Shown one piece after another: positions 17,901 to 25,119 of a stretch of 64,000 nucleotides of DNA; positions within the stretch are counted from its first letter, which is position 1, and the number at the start of each line of letters is the position of its first letter. Source of the DNA: an uncultured Oscillospiraceae bacterium (lineage in GTDB: Bacteria > Bacillota > Clostridia > Oscillospirales > Oscillospiraceae); the NCBI GenBank assembly GCA_947632175.1, contig CANROC010000009.1, positions 1-64,000 on the forward strand, read 5' to 3'. The translations under genes were made by a program, and so were the position numbers. The notes under the pieces were generated by a model that saw nothing but the letters and a program-made list of their open reading frames with translations, was not told the DNA's origin and did no database searches.

Positions 17901-20900
17901 ACGGACGCCCCGGAGCTCAGCATGGTCCGCAGCCTCCCGGCCACCTCCCGCCTGTCTGCCGGCGCGGCGATGGAGTTTTGTCCTCCGCCTTCTACCTCCA
18001 GCCCGACCCCCAGCGCGTCATAGATTCGGTCAAACTCCTCCTCGGTGATCTCCCCGGTGGCCAAAGCCTCCCTGGCCTGCTGCAGGGCCGCCTCGCTGTC
18101 CACGGAGCTCCTGGTGTCCCGGAGCGCCTGGGCGTAGAGGTCCCGGGCGCGGCGAATAAAAGCCCGCTCCTTCGCGGCCTCCCTCTTCGTGATTTTCGCC
18201 AGCAAGCTGTCCAGCGCGTCCAAAATCCTCCGCCCCAGCGACCGGTTCTCCCGGACAAGGCTTGCGATGGATTCCGGGCTCGTCAGAAGCTCCCGCTCCA
18301 CATACTGCGCCACGACCTCCTTCATGTCGTCCCCGCGTTTGGTGTCCAGCTCCACGCCGGCGGCGGCGTACCGCTCCCGGACCTCCCGGAGCATCCCGTC
18401 CAGGTCCCCGCCCGTGTCCATGATCCGCCGCTGGACCAGCCGCGAAAACTCGTCATAGCTCCCGGAGCTTTCAATGGAGTGGGTCAGCTCATGGGCGATG
18501 ATCTGTCCCGTCTCGTTTCCGTAGGCGGCGTTGACGTAGATGGTCCCGCTTGTATAATGTCCGCGTTTGGCGTTCTCCCCCTCGTTGATGAAGACGATCC
18601 GCCGCCCCGTGGCGTCGGCGATCCTGCGGGCCACGCCGATCTGTTCCTCCGTGGCCCCGCTCTCCCGGCCGGAGCGCTCCAGCTCCCGGAGGTTCCCGGC
18701 CCGCTCCCGGCGCTCCTCGATCTCCCTGCCGGTGGGCAGCGTCACCGCGGCCCTCTGCCGCCGGGTGATCTCCTCCTGTTCGGCCCTGGCGATTGCCTCT
18801 TCCTCCCGGCGGATATCGTCCGCCTCGGCCATGAGCTCCTCCTGGACCCGGCTCACGTCCTCGCCCCTTGCCATGGCCTCCTGGAATGCCCGCGTGCGCT
18901 CCTCCAGCGCCCGCTTCCTCTCCGCCACGGCCTCGTCCCGCTCCTCGATGGTCATCGGCGCGGCGGGGATCTCCTCCTCCGTCTCGATGCCGGCGCTTTG
19001 CTCCCGCGCGGCCGGCGCGGCGGTGTCCTCGCGGCCCGTCTCGTTCTCTTCGTTCTCCCGGGCGATCCTCTCCTTTTCCATCTGCGTGTAGTTGATAAGA
19101 TTCCCCACATCCGCCCTGGTGATCTCCCGGCCGGCGTTGATCTTCTTCTCCAGGGCGTCCGCCATCTTGTAGGCGTCCGACCCCGCCCCGGTCTGCCGCG
19201 CTTCGTCGATGATCCCCCGGACCGTGCTCTCGTCCCAGTAGCTCACCGCCGCGCCGGTCCTGTTGGCGTTCACCGATGTGGATATGGCCCCAGGGATGCC
19301 CATGACGCCGCCGGACAGCGCCCCGCCCAGCGCGTCGAGCCCGATCTCCGCCGCCTTGTCCTTCAGCGCCGCAATGAAGGCCCTGTCCTCGTCCCACTGG
19401 GGGTTGGCGTCCATGTACGCGCGGATCGCCTGCCTCCACTCGCTTTGATCTCCGGCCACAAGCACGTCGGCAAACCAGTTGATAAGGTCGCTGGCCGCCT
19501 CCTCCTCTGCCTCGGCTCCCATGTTCGCAAGCAGCCCCCCGATGGCGCCCTTGCTCCACGTCTTGGAGCTGAGAAGAGTATCCAGGCTCACCTTCTCCGT
19601 GACCACCTCCGCGAGCCCCGCCACGGTCCCCAGCGTGAACGCCTGCCCGTCGGAAAGCCCCCGGTCCTTGGCCGAGATCACCGCGTCCGCTGCCGCGCCG
19701 GTGCCCATAATGGCCAGCGAAAGGTCGCTCCCGCCTCCTATCGCCGCGCTGGTGAGGAAGTCCCCCATACTCATTCCGGTCTGATAGAGGAAGGACCCCG
19801 CCTTCCCCCACTTCCCGCTGGCCTCGATCTTCTTGGACACCTCATCCCGAATGGCCGTGTTCGTGTACGAAAACTTGTTGTATCCGGCGTTCTGGTCGAT
19901 CTTCCCGTCATCGAGATAATCCGCCGCCTGCCCGAGATACGAGATCCCCTTCGCGGGACTTGTGAGCACGCTGAAAAGCGAGGCCGCCGCCGGGCTTTCC
20001 TCGGCATACTTCCTCCAATATGCCTCTTCCGTCTCCCTCTGCCGCGCCGTCAGAGTGCCCTCCAGGTATTTAAGATACGCTCCGGCGCTCTCCGCTCCCT
20101 GAGTGGCATAGACATAGTTATACATCGCCACCTCTTCCGGCTCCATCTCCTGGAGAAAGCTTTTGCTCACGCCGAGAACGCCGGCGTTTGTCGTCACATC
20201 GTTCACATTGCCGACTCCTACGGCCTCCTCATTTTTGTTGACATACTCGTATGTAAAATCATCGTAATTGTTGATGGGGTACATGCCGGAGACGGCGTTA
20301 TAGTCTCCCTTCCATCCCTCCTTTTTCACATACCCGCTCTTCTCTCCAAAGTCCTCCTTCCCCCGCAGCTCCTCCCATTTGAGCGACTGCGCGTAACCCA
20401 GCTCCTCCTCCAGCCGCTGGACCCGCTCCCGGGCCTCCTGCTCCTGCCTCACGGCCTCTTCATAGGCCCTCTGCCGCGCGGCCGCGTCCGGCGCCGGCGC
20501 CCCGTCCGGCACCACGGTCCCCTGCGCCGCCAGAAGGTCGCTCTTGGCCGACACGGCCAGTCTCCCGGCCTTGTCCGCCTCGCTCCTTGCCTTCTCCAGC
20601 TCGGCCTCCACCGCGCTCTCGTCCCGGATGCTCCCCCGCCATTTGTTCCAGCTCTCCCCGGACCCCACGCGAAAAGATCCATCATACTCTTCTCCCTCCT
20701 GGATTCCGAAGAAGCTGTTGTAATCGTCCCGGACTCTTTTGTATTCGTCCAGCACCATCTGCCCCACGGGGTCGCTGACGAGCTTATCATACGCCTCCTG
20801 GGCGGCGTTTTCCCGGTTCCTGGACTCCGTCAGCTGCTTTGCGCCGCCCATGTATAGGTCAAACTTCGCCGGCGTTGTGTCACGGAGCGCCTCGTCGAAA

Positions 20901-21262
20901 TAGATCTTCTGGATCTTTGCCCTCTGCTCGCTGTTGGCCTTTTCCCGCTCCACGTCCCTCTTGGCCTGCTCCACCCGCCCGTAGTAGCCCTCCAGGAGCT
21001 TCGTAGCCGTGTCCAGCTTCTCCGTCACCCCCTTGGCCGCGTCGGCGTAGGTGACATATCCGCCCGCCCCCGCGGCCTCATCGGCGCTCACGGTGGTCTG
21101 CGTCCTCCCCACGTTTATCGGCCCCTGTGTCGGGCGTGCCTGTTCCTCCGCGATAGCCCTCTGGAGCCTGAAGCGGTTGTTCGCCCGCTGCTGCTCCTGC
21201 TGCGCCCGCTCCCGCTCCTTTTCCTGTTCGATTGCCCTTTTGATCCTGTCGGATACCGTCAT
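11990..21262 (-). CDS. Giant polyvalent virion protein (3090 aa) with zincin and ADP-ribosyltransferase-like modules
   Basis: Last gene of the late operon; starts with a GGGGGA site. Residues 1-300 and 700-850 are charged coiled coil. A zinc metallopeptidase motif IIAHELTHS lies near residue 925. From about 1480 there is a conserved region (WDVQVSGKIFNETKAHTYA) and, near 1640-1800, an ADP-ribosyltransferase-like module with VVYHGTDADFNVFD. The region near 2450-2650 (NPGSWLTNFIPLTQGG, LTKLFTQFQLEV) resembles the large polyvalent-protein-associated domain class, and DTDGDGKITQPDI near 3000 is an EF-hand loop. Modules are separated by YSIA-type linkers. In other phages such multi-enzyme proteins are packaged and injected with the genome. 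Specific domain names need a profile search. Confidence 0.7.
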   Translation of the reverse strand: MTVSDRIKRAIEQEKERERAQQEQQRANNRFRLQRAIAEEQARPTQGPINVGRTQTTVSADEAAGAGGYVTYADAAKGVTEKLDTATKLLEGYYGRVEQAKRDVEREKANSEQRAKIQKIYFDEALRDTTPAKFDLYMGGAKQLTESRNRENAAQEAYDKLVSDPVGQMVLDEYKRVRDDYNSFFGIQEGEEYDGSFRVGSGESWNKWRGSIRDESAVEAELEKARSEADKAGRLAVSAKSDLLAAQGTVVPDGAPAPDAAARQRAYEEAVRQEQEARERVQRLEEELGYAQSLKWEELRGKEDFGEKSGYVKKEGWKGDYNAVSGMYPINNYDDFTYEYVNKNEEAVGVGNVNDVTTNAGVLGVSKSFLQEMEPEEVAMYNYVYATQGAESAGAYLKYLEGTLTARQRETEEAYWRKYAEESPAAASLFSVLTSPAKGISYLGQAADYLDDGKIDQNAGYNKFSYTNTAIRDEVSKKIEASGKWGKAGSFLYQTGMSMGDFLTSAAIGGGSDLSLAIMGTGAAADAVISAKDRGLSDGQAFTLGTVAGLAEVVTEKVSLDTLLSSKTWSKGAIGGLLANMGAEAEEEAASDLINWFADVLVAGDQSEWRQAIRAYMDANPQWDEDRAFIAALKDKAAEIGLDALGGALSGGVMGIPGAISTSVNANRTGAAVSYWDESTVRGIIDEARQTGAGSDAYKMADALEKKINAGREITRADVGNLINYTQMEKERIARENEENETGREDTAAPAAREQSAGIETEEEIPAAPMTIEERDEAVAERKRALEERTRAFQEAMARGEDVSRVQEELMAEADDIRREEEAIARAEQEEITRRQRAAVTLPTGREIEERRERAGNLRELERSGRESGATEEQIGVARRIADATGRRIVFINEGENAKRGHYTSGTIYVNAAYGNETGQIIAHELTHSIESSGSYDEFSRLVQRRIMDTGGDLDGMLREVRERYAAAGVELDTKRGDDMKEVVAQYVERELLTSPESIASLVRENRSLGRRILDALDSLLAKITKREAAKERAFIRRARDLYAQALRDTRSSVDSEAALQQAREALATGEITEEEFDRIYDALGVGLEVEGGGQNSIAAPADRREVAGRLRTMLSSGASVQEIRRYVNSVSDTGARQSPAGTRADGARQILNAAHRSNMSVDEYLRQNWEEYEVDGQLRPEARRALEMEGRGTQYSIAPTTDSDGRELLRVNTDADGNPVLPDDVSYRVASGGSPMSDYGHAMFADDPKNWIRADERLLGGNGDVYAIRHELLTDINDLKEEITEKWDEDRSEGFANAPMILSDYLENITGEEIAEEFDPKDIVDSARAYDNDELIQWFYDRVIEPAGIAGVKTSDGAVAFDDSAIERVVLNQESRSGAQYSIAAPTTDSDGRALEMEGGRTQYSISNEEIEAVQTIGRKSVNDFSTEDIEKTEAFASRYFQELGPKSPFFRAWFGDWRANDTTPVQVANERGDARGVQRNEDTGWDVQVSGKIFNETKAHTYAVNRNAVRFLPYINDIVKKAVLLDSFAQGKTKSENSLMMHSLYAVADIGNGPELLKLYVEEMNDPNNAGTAKRAYQLQNIESRQLGAKGSGQNALAQSEPTADINTVADLFAAVKSKDSHFNPQSASKVVDEDGRPLVVYHGTDADFNVFDRSKGRSTMDIQGSFFSPWELDAEGYGGNVRAYFLNIKNPAPEGVAYRALNRFKGQNNAGVMAREYLESQGYDGVNNSGEEFIAFSPEQIKLAEGNRGTFDRTNPDVRYSIAEGTQTDTEGQEDAWADIRDTVPAKAKTVLQRAERGLVNKAGDLMQVPRFARREYLQDVARKMSREYLENGSVSQDTRDELFEEAYARGVEVDREFYDEYKGLKRRLREMPITISETDQPDVRGYDTFEQFRQAAFGTLRIVKEGATPVDTAYQDLMATYPELFPESITHPADQIVRMFEVGRSIEISERTLDEALGPNAEKYKAWMRNDFDSAVGDMLAELRTVKRYAEDRAAKTEAGGAALTLEEVKELYPKARDAQKNYEKVNTRNLLTAEDQRQVGRLMRGDIELSDLKAERDNVRGITEVFKAKQAYEQYARQIREWNEARRASLRDEADEYLATANGWKDKKGWQYSRETMERNVRDIVKDQKLAERIIAKYFTPVHEAAAQANKLKNRMRDRVRALELSRKVAEGNKVSEAHAVQLLGEARDNIEYLQTAKHVRERDGKSLSDWRGVVQELYETNPNMDWAKVDRAIGEFRKIYDELFEMMNDSRVRNGYEPVAYRKGYFPHFQPGEGDGIIALFGKALGISTEVTALPTTINGLTHTFRPGIQWFGNALERTGFDTCYDAVEGFDKYIEGVADVIYQTENIQRLRAFASQARYRTGDEGIRKQIDEIRANESLEEQDKQNRIEQIHEKGRFALSNFVVELEEYTNLLANKKSRADRNLEQALGRNMYNLVKTLEGRVAANMVAVNPGSWLTNFIPLTQGGAMLDRGTLIHGMWDTLKAYKTDDGFVGQSTFLTNRRGSDPLVRTWQQKASATMSKPMEWIDNFTADSLVRARYRQNVQNRQMSEAAAMEEADAWVAGVMADRSKGSTPTLFNRSNPLTKLFTQFQLEVNNQLSYVCKDMPRGFKEKGLGALALALFKFALGAWLYDEVYEYLIGRRPALDPIGMLNDTVGDLTGYELPNLVSLVGGAVTGDLPSFKTGKTGIGQAGINLAENVAEEMPFVGGLLGGGRLPISSAVPDIGNLWGAATNSGQSGRKRWNTAVKEIGKPLTYLLLPFGGGQMKKILEGVSAVVKGGSYTVDAQGRDIMQYPIYNDSALETAWNVGKASLFGKSSFPGAQRWVNSEFANYSAKATGAYQGLTQAGVRGRDADDLVIALTGAEKTGEKSKKEVQIELLRSSKIPEDMKIIPYYALMASEKEIELIDELAENGAAGDLLDMLMSYDEKEKMKEGKADAQRKVVFDSKLTDREKITAIGILEPSSSYTAFKMQTAQDYGIGMEDYYAAVYGAKDTDGDGKITQPDIIAAIRGLNLSNEKKAVLYQLADSSWKPNKNPFATGVGQEVYDLVQEEKARRENSGEEDEDEEKGKVRWEGGRLVLPKW

Positions 21263-21274
21263 GTCTGCTCCCCC

Positions 21275-22831
21275 TTACTCGATGCCGTATCTGGCCGCGA
21301 AGAACTCGAAATCACTGTCCGTGATGTTGCCCTGCTCGTAGTTTGTCAGGATCGTCTCCAGGACCTGGCTCTTGGTGAGCCCGCCCAGCTTGGATTCGAT
21401 CATGTTGTAAACATTTCTGCCGCCGGCGCTCAAGCTGTCCACCATCTGCTGCCCGCCGGTCATGGAATACTCCACCGGTGTCACGTCCGCGCCGTTGAAG
21501 TAGGGCCTTCCGGTGTAATATTCATAGTCCCGCGCCGTCTGGGCCCCCACGGCCCCCGTCTCGATTTGGTCCTTCACCTGGTCCCACGAGTTTACGGGCT
21601 TATAATCCGTCTCTTCCCCGCCAGACCGTGCGGACGCCGCGCCTGCCTCGGCCCCCTCATACCCGGACGTGTCCACCCCCAGCGCCTGGAGTCCGGAGTA
21701 GTCCCCGTACTGGGCCTGGAGCTGGGCCATCTGGAGCCGCCGCTGATAATCGTCCTGGTCCCTGGCCAGCGCGTCCTGGGACTGCCCGTAGCTGAACTGG
21801 CGCTCCCAGTTTTGCTGGGCAAGGGCGTCCTGCTCACGCTGGTAGTCCATCTCCCTCTGCCACATGTCCTGGGAGGATAGATACCCGCTGGTATCTATGC
21901 CGAGGGCCTGGAGGCCGGAGTAGTCGCCGTACTGGGCGCGGAGGAGGGCGTCGTCCACGGCCCTTTGCCGCTCCTGCTGGCTTTGGTACCCGGCGGTGTC
22001 CACCCCCAGGCCGCTGAGGCCCTTATAATCCCCGTACTGCGCCGCCGTCTGCGCCCGGTCCCAAAGCTCCGCCTGGTTCTGCCGCTGGTTGGCCACCTCG
22101 TCCATGTGCTGGCCGTAAGCAAAGCTCCTGTCGGTGTTGTATTGATTCAGCTGCCCGAGGTACCGCTGGTAGTCTACGTTGTCCGCGTCCTGCACGGACT
22201 GGAGCTTCACCCGGTCCATGTCAAAGTCGTTCATGTACTTCTGGTAGGCGTACTGCTCCAGCTCCGGGATCTTGTCCGTCAGCTGCGCGTTATAATAGTT
22301 GGCCGCCTGCCCCGCCGCTGTGCCGGCATAGCTGGAGGGCAGCCCCCCGCTCATGGCCGCGGCCTGTCCCATGGCGTCGGCGCTGGCCCTCTGCCCCTCC
22401 CGGATGTACTGCTTCCGGTACTGCGAATAAAGCGGGTCCTTCTCCACGTCATAGCTGAACGCCGGCCGGTTCACCAGCCCCCGCAAAAGCTCCTGGATCT
22501 GCCCGTCATACCGGCTCGTGAAGCTCGGGGCCTCCGCGTAGCTGAAATCCCTGGGCGACAGGGAATCCCGATAGTATTGGCTCCCGTCCTCCCCGGCGGT
22601 GTACCCGCCGAAGCTGGACCGCACCCGCTCCGCCCCGGCGTTGGCCAGCGCCCGCGCCTGGTCGTTTGTGGCGTTTGCGTAGTCCCGCTTGTAGCTGAGG
22701 ATACTCCGCCCCGCGTCCGGGTGCTCCTGGGCCAGCCTCATGTCCGCCTCCGAAAACTGCCCCTTCAGCCCCGAGCCCTCCAGCTCCTTCAAAAAGTCCT
22801 CCCACGTATATCCCAAAGTACTTCCCGCCAT
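21275..22831 (-). CDS. Repeat-rich phage virion protein
   Basis: A 518-residue Gln/Tyr/Ala-rich protein. It carries three tandem units of about 45 residues, each with AQYGDYSGLQALGVDTSGY followed by a Gln/Arg-rich helix. The C-terminal part (SLSAGGRNVYNMIESKLGGL) looks globular. A GGAGG site precedes the ATG. It lies between the gp10-like gene and the giant polyvalent gene with a 12-base gap to the latter, which suggests an internal or ejected virion protein. I do not recognise a named family. Confidence 0.55.
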   Translation of the reverse strand: MAGSTLGYTWEDFLKELEGSGLKGQFSEADMRLAQEHPDAGRSILSYKRDYANATNDQARALANAGAERVRSSFGGYTAGEDGSQYYRDSLSPRDFSYAEAPSFTSRYDGQIQELLRGLVNRPAFSYDVEKDPLYSQYRKQYIREGQRASADAMGQAAAMSGGLPSSYAGTAAGQAANYYNAQLTDKIPELEQYAYQKYMNDFDMDRVKLQSVQDADNVDYQRYLGQLNQYNTDRSFAYGQHMDEVANQRQNQAELWDRAQTAAQYGDYKGLSGLGVDTAGYQSQQERQRAVDDALLRAQYGDYSGLQALGIDTSGYLSSQDMWQREMDYQREQDALAQQNWERQFSYGQSQDALARDQDDYQRRLQMAQLQAQYGDYSGLQALGVDTSGYEGAEAGAASARSGGEETDYKPVNSWDQVKDQIETGAVGAQTARDYEYYTGRPYFNGADVTPVEYSMTGGQQMVDSLSAGGRNVYNMIESKLGGLTKSQVLETILTNYEQGNITDSDFEFFAARYGIE

Positions 22832-22884
22832 GTCATAACCTCCATTTTCATTGAAATTCCCAAACGTTTGTGATTTTCCCCATA

Positions 22885-23136
22885 ACCTCCCCCCTGGGGA
22901 AGGTGGCGCTCCCGATTGCCCCCCCTGTAGGGGCGGGTTCCAAACCCGCCCGCTCTTCCCGGTACCGACCTGTTATCGGCGGGAGGGTTTGGAACCCTCC
23001 CCTACAGGTCCGCCTCATTAGCCCCTCCTAGGTCGTGGACAGCGCCGTAGGCGCAGGGGTGGTTCCGTCCCCCCGTCCTAGCCCCTCCCTCTGGGAGGGG
23101 TGGCCGCGCGAAGCGCCGGCCAGGGTGGGACCGTCC
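22885..23136. repeat. Cluster of GC-rich palindromic (REP-like) repeats
   Basis: This spacer holds an 85-bp imperfect palindrome (22924-23008) that begins with CCTGTAGGGG and ends with CCCCTACAGG. It is followed by hairpins of the types CCCCTCC..GGAGGGG and GGCCGCGCGAAGCGCCGGCC. Near-copies lie at 26473-26646 and 34835-34886. It contains no gene. Confidence 0.8.
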
Positions 23137-24726
23137 TCAATACTTCCAGCTCCCCGAATACGCCTCCCTCGTCAGCGCATAGAGCCTCCACTGTCCCACG
23201 CCCTCCAGCTTCAAACGCATATGGTCCGCTCTTCGCGGGATGATGGGCAGGACGAAGCTCCTCTTTTCGCTGGCTTTCAGCGTCCCCTTCTTCTCCCACC
23301 GCCCGCTGGAATCAAACTGCGCGTACACCGTCACCTCCGCGCCGGCGTCCAGCTCCATGCGCAGCTGGAGCTTGTTCGTCCCCTTCACATTGGCGTCCCC
23401 GTCCGTGAAGTCCCCGAACTCCGCCATGGACCGCACCGTCTCCTCCGCCACGGCCCCCTCCGGGACCGTGCGGGCCTGACCCCAGAGCCATACGTGCCCC
23501 TCGCTGTCCAGCATATAGAGCTCCCCGTCCCAGGCAAAGCCCAGCATCTCCCTGGCGTCCTCCCGGTGCCAGAGCCCCCGCTCGGTGTCGTAGACGAACA
23601 GCTGATAGACGCCCCCGGCGTCCTTCATGCTCACGTAATACTTCACCCCGTCGCTGCCTCCCACCGCCTCCCGGTACCGGTCCGTCCCGAAGGCGGCGTG
23701 GACGGACCCCGGCATCCCGCCGGCGTAGTCCACGATCCCCGTGCGGCTTAAGTAGAAAAGCGTCTCCCCGGCGATGGCCGGCGACCGGGCGCTCCCCTCC
23801 TCCACCCCCAGGGACGCCGCGCCCATCACCTGGAAGTTGGAGGGCTTGTCCCCATAGACCTTATAGATGCTCTCCTCCTTGAAAAAGCAGGGGTACCCCT
23901 TGAAGGCGCACCCCGCCGTGAAGTCCCCGGCGGACCCCACCGACACGGCGTAGCTGTCCGTGGAAAGCCCGTCGAACACGTTCCAGTTGAAGATATCCCC
24001 CAGCTTGGAGGCGTAGATCTCGTCCCCCTTACACCCCCACAGCCGATTCTCGTTGGAGAAGAGGAAGTCCATATCCGGCGCCGTCCTCGCCACCGTCAGC
24101 GCCGCCTCCTGGTCCCCGCCCTCGCCGATGACGAAGGAATTCTCATAAAACCGCAGCTCGTCCCCCTCGATCTCCCGGACCACGATGGTCACGTTGTTCT
24201 CCGGATGGACGCCGCAGCCGGAGATGCTCACCGCGTCCCCCACATGAAACCGGGAGCCCCAGTCCGCGCCGGCGGCATAGACGGTATTGGCCTTAGCGCT
24301 CTCGCCGTAAATGCTCCCGTCCCGGAGTGCTCCGCTCCCGCTCCATCTCGCCTCCATGGACCCGAACTCCCCTGTGAGCCGGTTATAGTACGCCTTGTCC
24401 GGCATCACGATCACATAGGCCCCCATGGCGGCGAAGCTCTTCCGCCCGTCCGTCACCTGGCCCACCACCCGGTCCCCGGCGTAGAGGTCCGTCCCGTCCA
24501 CGAAATAAAGCCCATCGGAGGCAAAGATCCCGTTGGGCTTTTTGAGCGTCCGCACAAGATACCGGGGCTTCCTGGGGGCCAGCAGCGGCGCTAAATCGCT
24601 GGTCATGTTCTCCATGTCCCAAAGCTCCCCGTCCCCGGCGTAGAGGTTATGGTTGTATCCCCCGAAGGCCGTGAGCCCCCGCTTTGTGAGTCTGTCCCCG
24701 TTTACCGCCTCAGGAAGTCCGCTCAT
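23137..24726 (-). CDS. Phage tail/head-completion protein, P22 gp10-like
   Basis: A 529-residue beta-rich protein with many WxxG/YxxG strings (LYAGDGELWDMENMTSDLAP, WDGELYMLDSEGHVWLWG), as in beta-propeller or packaged-DNA-stabilisation proteins of short-tailed phages. The last 80 residues form a sugar- or tail-binding-like beta sandwich. GGAGGAG precedes the ATG, which overlaps the stop codon of the next gene upstream (ATGA). Assignment to the gp10-like group rests on size, beta-rich pattern and synteny, not on a diagnostic motif. Confidence 0.5.
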   Translation of the reverse strand: MSGLPEAVNGDRLTKRGLTAFGGYNHNLYAGDGELWDMENMTSDLAPLLAPRKPRYLVRTLKKPNGIFASDGLYFVDGTDLYAGDRVVGQVTDGRKSFAAMGAYVIVMPDKAYYNRLTGEFGSMEARWSGSGALRDGSIYGESAKANTVYAAGADWGSRFHVGDAVSISGCGVHPENNVTIVVREIEGDELRFYENSFVIGEGGDQEAALTVARTAPDMDFLFSNENRLWGCKGDEIYASKLGDIFNWNVFDGLSTDSYAVSVGSAGDFTAGCAFKGYPCFFKEESIYKVYGDKPSNFQVMGAASLGVEEGSARSPAIAGETLFYLSRTGIVDYAGGMPGSVHAAFGTDRYREAVGGSDGVKYYVSMKDAGGVYQLFVYDTERGLWHREDAREMLGFAWDGELYMLDSEGHVWLWGQARTVPEGAVAEETVRSMAEFGDFTDGDANVKGTNKLQLRMELDAGAEVTVYAQFDSSGRWEKKGTLKASEKRSFVLPIIPRRADHMRLKLEGVGQWRLYALTREAYSGSWKY

Positions 24727-25109
24727 GCCGTCTCCTCCTCAAACTCCACAAGCCCCTCCAGGGCGCACAGCGCCTCCGGCGTGATCCGTCCCGGCGCCCT
24801 TACCCGGATGGGCTCCACCGTCTCGTCGATCTCCACGGCCCCCAGCTCGTCCCGGAGCCGGTTGAAGCTCTCCGCCGCCTCCCCGTTTTCAAAGGCGAAG
24901 CGCTCCCGCTCCAGGAACACCGGCTCTCCTTTCCCGTCCTTCTTGGAAAACCGCCGGACCAGGTCCATCTCCTCTTTTGCGTAGTACATGGCGTGCGGCT
25001 CCAGCTTCTTCCGGAGCCTCGCCACGGCGTAGGCGGACTTGAAGTCCGTCTCCTCCTTCATCAAGGTCCCCAGCGCCATATAGGCGTTGGCGCATTCAAT
25101 AAGCTTCAT
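24723..25109 (-). CDS. Phage accessory protein, DUF1617-like
   Basis: A 128-residue helical protein with an N-terminal KLIECANAYMALG segment, a central LEPHAMYYAKEEMDLVRRF and a C-terminal ITPEALCALEGLVEF. This layout resembles small DUF1617-type proteins found among Firmicutes tail genes. It overlaps the downstream gene by four bases (ATGA) and has an AAGGAGGA site. Function unknown; probably a virion assembly factor. Confidence 0.5.
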   Translation of the reverse strand: MKLIECANAYMALGTLMKEETDFKSAYAVARLRKKLEPHAMYYAKEEMDLVRRFSKKDGKGEPVFLERERFAFENGEAAESFNRLRDELGAVEIDETVEPIRVRAPGRITPEALCALEGLVEFEEETA

Positions 25110-25119
25110 AAGCTCCTCC

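Noticed and set aside
16631-20857. Very long open frame (1408 codons) on the plus strand
   Set aside because: It lies fully opposite the 3090-codon virion gene, which has a good ribosome site and recognisable domains. High GC removes stop codons in the antisense frame. Composition is Arg/Pro/His/Leu-biased with no domain.
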